Assembly: GCA_946539175.1 (NCBI GenBank)
Contig: CAMNHH010000138.1
Coordinates: forward strand, 1 to 5,705
Direction: 5' to 3'
DNA from: an uncultured Clostridia bacterium
GTDB lineage: Bacteria > Bacillota > Clostridia > Oscillospirales > Oscillospiraceae
Length of the DNA stretch: 5,705 nt
This document shows positions 3,661-5,705 of the stretch, in pieces (within the stretch, counting starts at the first letter, position 1; every line of letters begins with the position of its first letter). The notes beneath the pieces were generated by a model. The model was not told where the DNA came from and made no database searches. It saw nothing but the letters and a program-made list of their open reading frames with translations. The translations under genes were made by a program, and so were the position numbers.

Positions 3661-5705
3661 GGCTTCTGGGCGCCGCGCCGCAGCCAGTCGCCCAGCTGCA
3701 GGGTGCGGATATAATCGGAGATCAGGGCCGCCATATCGTCGGAGACAGGCAGGGTCACCGTGTCGTTCTGCAGGGTGATGACGCTCATCTTCCTGCTGCC
3801 CGCCGGGCGGATCCAGGCGATCTGCTCCGTGGGGAGGATCTGCACGGGCTCCTTGCCCTCCTTGCGGTAGAGGCCGCCGCTGCCCAGGGCCACGCCCTCC
3901 TTCACCGGCCCCAGCCGGGAAGCGGAGACGTACCAGATCAGGGGTGTGCTCTCCGGCAGGCCGAAGCTCAGCCGGAGCTTGGGCAGGCGCTCAGCGGCGC
4001 TCCGGTCCTCCGGGCGGATGGGCACGCCGTCCCGGAGCCCGGCGGCGTCATAGGCTCGGCAGAAGAGCTGCCAGGCAATCCGGGGGCTCAGGGCCGTCTC
4101 CTCCACGGGGGCCGTATACTCTGTCTGGTCGAAGCGGGGGACCCGGAGATTGGCGGGCATGGGGCCCGCAGGGCCGGGCTCCGCCCAGTTCCGGATGCAG
4201 TCGTTCAGGAATTCCAGGGTCCGCTCGGCGCCGATGCGGCTGATCCGGGCCTCGGTGAGACGGTAGGAATTGTCCTTCCCCACGATCTGCAGCAGCAGAG
4301 ACAGATGCTGGCGCATCACCTGGAGACGTTCCACATTCTCCACGGGGACGCAGTCCAGGTTTCGTCCCGACTTGAAATAGAAGCGGGTGCCGGAGATGGC
4401 GAACTGTCCGCCGTTTTCAAAGAGGAAGACAGGCAGGTCCCTGGGCTGCTCCAGGCCGGAGCCCTGCCAGAACTCCGCCAGGCGGCGCTCATAGTCCTGG
4501 GCGCCGGGGAAGCAGAAATCGTCGGGCCGCAGCTTGTGCCGGGCGATGAGCTGACGGGTCAGCTCCACCCGAGCCGAGCAGTTCTCCAGGATCAGGGCCT
4601 TTTCCCGGTCCAGCAGGCGCTCCAGATAGCAGCGCCTGGCCGCCTCGCAGAAATTGCCCCGGCCCACCTGGGCCCGCAGCTCGTCGATCCCGTCAAAGTC
4701 CAGCCGATCAAAATCGTTGTTCAGGGCGATGAGCCGGAGCATATCCAGGCGGAAGATCTTTTCGTCGATCCGCTCCAGGGCGGTGACCGTGTGACGGGCG
4801 GGCAGTCCCGCCTCCGCCAGCCTGGACCGCAGCTCCGTCAGCTCCCGGCGCTCCATGTCGTCCAGCTCGGACAGGCGGTTCTGGATCTGCCGGTAGAGGG
4901 CCGCCTCGCCGCAGAGCTCCACCCGATGGCGGTAGATATTCACGTATTTGGGGTTCCAGTTGTCGGCCTCCAGGGTAACGGCCACGGCCCGGAGCTCCTT
5001 TTCGCTCATGGTCTCAATGCCGGAGGTGACCCGCTCCAGGGCCTCCAGGTCCAGCTGCTCCTGCCGCTCCTCGATGCGGCGGAAGTGCCTGGTCTTCAGC
5101 AGCTCCGCGCAGTCGGTGCGCTCCAGACTCTGCCGGATCCGGGCCAGCGTTCGGCTGTCGGCCTCCTCCACCCCGGCGCAGAGGCGCTCCAGCGCCTCGG
5201 TCTGGAGCCGGTCGATCCGGTCGTTGAGCCGGGTGAGATAGGGCATCCGGGTCTGGACCGTGTAGGGGCCCCGCTGGATCCGGTCCGCCAGGGCCCGGAG
5301 AGAGGCCAGGTCCAGATTGTCGGCGCCCTGGGTCATGCTGTCCAGCTCCTCCAGCTGCCGGGCGTTGTAGCGCTCGTGCAGCCGGTCCAGGGCCAGCTCC
5401 CGCTCCTCCGCAGGGGCTTCGGCGGCGCCCACGGCCCGGGCCAGCTCCAGCAGCTCGGCACAGTTGGCCTGCTCCGCCGCCGCCAGCATGGGCTCCAGGG
5501 GACCGCTGATCGGGGCCTTGGGCTGGGGCAGGGGCTCCCGATCCGCGCAGGGGATGTCCGCCAGCAGGTCCTCCTCCGCAGCCGTCTCCTCCGGGCGGGC
5601 TTCGCCGTCGGGGACGGGCTCCTCCGCGGGAGCGGGCTCCTCTGCGGGAGCGGGCGCCTCCATGGGAGCGGGCTCCTCCGCGACAGCAGGTTCCTCTGCG
5701 GGAGC
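3657..5705 (-). CDS. Unrecognised protein with PAPAEE linker, ~50-residue helical repeats and two PH-like modules (5' truncated)
   Basis: I do not recognise a named family. The frame is open to the right edge; 682 residues are visible before TGA 3659-3657. Numbering below counts the ATG at 5663 as residue 1; 14 more codons precede it. The parts are an acidic Ala/Pro/Glu linker of six-residue units (to about 21), an acidic stretch to 57, and about six charged helical repeats of 47-54 residues (58-358). Next come a short helical link, a beta-rich module (409-494, with GTRFYFKSGRNL and VPVENVERL), a helical spacer (520-560), and a second beta module (573-660, with EGVALGSGGLYRKEG and ILPTEQIAWI). 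Both modules end in a helix. They resemble bacterial PH-like domains and each other, suggesting a duplication. No membrane helix or signal peptide is visible, so it is probably cytoplasmic. It is first of the visible operon, overlapping the DUF218 gene by 4 nt. ATG 5663 is probably internal. Confidence 0.75.
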   Translation of the reverse strand, partial: APAEEPAVAEEPAPMEAPAPAEEPAPAEEPVPDGEARPEETAAEEDLLADIPCADREPLPQPKAPISGPLEPMLAAAEQANCAELLELARAVGAAEAPAEERELALDRLHERYNARQLEELDSMTQGADNLDLASLRALADRIQRGPYTVQTRMPYLTRLNDRIDRLQTEALERLCAGVEEADSRTLARIRQSLERTDCAELLKTRHFRRIEERQEQLDLEALERVTSGIETMSEKELRAVAVTLEADNWNPKYVNIYRHRVELCGEAALYRQIQNRLSELDDMERRELTELRSRLAEAGLPARHTVTALERIDEKIFRLDMLRLIALNNDFDRLDFDGIDELRAQVGRGNFCEAARRCYLERLLDREKALILENCSARVELTRQLIARHKLRPDDFCFPGAQDYERRLAEFWQGSGLEQPRDLPVFLFENGGQFAISGTRFYFKSGRNLDCVPVENVERLQVMRQHLSLLLQIVGKDNSYRLTEARISRIGAERTLEFLNDCIRNWAEPGPAGPMPANLRVPRFDQTEYTAPVEETALSPRIAWQLFCRAYDAAGLRDGVPIRPEDRSAAERLPKLRLSFGLPESTPLIWYVSASRLGPVKEGVALGSGGLYRKEGKEPVQILPTEQIAWIRPAGSRKMSVITLQNDTVTLPVSDDMAALISDYIRTLQLGDWLRRGAQKP
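4590..5492 (-). repeat. Protein-level array of about six diverged ~50-residue helical repeats
   Basis: Successive units begin near Leu104, ALERL at 157, ALERV at 208, ALYRQ at 255 and LRLIA at 309 (residue 1 = ATG 5663), with a weaker one at 58-103. Each shows a short helix, an acidic turn, a second helix with L-R/A at its core, a polar loop, then Tyr or Phe followed by an Arg/Glu-rich helix such as YLTRLNDRIDRL, FRRIEERQEQL or YLERLLDREKAL. The units are too diverged to be seen as DNA repeats. The alignment was made by eye. Confidence 0.6.
5601..5705 (-). repeat. 18-bp degenerate tandem repeat encoding PAPAEE units
   Basis: Reading on the minus strand from the right edge, six-residue units follow in phase: (P)APAEE, PAVAEE, PAPMEA, PAPAEE, PAPAEE, PVPDGE. 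On the plus strand these appear as repeated GAGCGGGCTCCTCCGCGG-like words. The array runs off the window, so its full length is unknown. It looks like a flexible acidic linker between an unseen N-terminal domain and the helical repeats. Confidence 0.85.

Noticed and set aside
2845..3714. A 289-codon plus-strand open frame across the DUF218 gene
   Set aside because: The product is Gln/Pro-rich and featureless, and it lies antisense to a well-supported gene with clear DUF218 motifs. It is a shadow frame.

Overview
The window (5,705 bp) looks like chromosomal DNA of a GC-rich Gram-positive bacterium, most plausibly a gut-type clostridium of the Oscillospiraceae/Ruminococcaceae kind. This rests on the G+C-rich codon use, GAGG-type ribosome binding sites, and a five-helix LTA-synthase-like sulfatase whose wording (GGGTNNTEFEVLTG) is typical of Clostridia. 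The taxon is an inference; there is no rRNA or other marker gene in the window.

Layout. Positions 1-368 (+) hold the 3' end of prfB (peptide chain release factor 2), cut by the window edge just after the GGQ region. A 141-bp AT-rich spacer (369-509) follows. It carries a good sigma-A type promoter (TTGCAT-17 bp-TATTAT) set among repeated ATGCAAAA/TTTTGCAT words. Next is secG (510-884, +), whose protein ends in an unusual Thr/Pro-rich tail built from a 39-bp tandem duplication. A strong, symmetric hairpin with A-run and T-run flanks (893-936) serves as a bidirectional terminator between secG and the genes on the other strand.

Positions 962-5705 are a co-directional minus-strand block of three genes, read right to left. 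First is a large, 5'-incomplete cytoplasmic-looking protein with a PAPAEE-repeat linker, about six ~50-residue helical repeats and two PH-like beta modules. Second is a DUF218/YdcF-SanA-type membrane protein, whose GTG start overlaps the previous stop (GTGA). Third is an LTA-synthase/MdoB-type phosphoglycerol transferase, 23 nt downstream. The tight spacing indicates one operon whose promoter lies beyond the right edge.

How they may work together. prfB and secG are housekeeping genes of translation and secretion. The minus-strand operon ends in two envelope proteins: one predicted to transfer glycerol phosphate (or a related group) outside the membrane, and one DUF218 protein whose relatives affect envelope integrity. 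The upstream repeat/PH-like protein is the least understood part. A role as a cytoplasmic partner or scaffold of an envelope polymer pathway is only an inference from operon context.

No tRNA, rRNA, insertion sequence, CRISPR array or prophage signal was seen. No gene-free stretch exceeds 300 bp; the longest are 369-509 and 885-961, both described.
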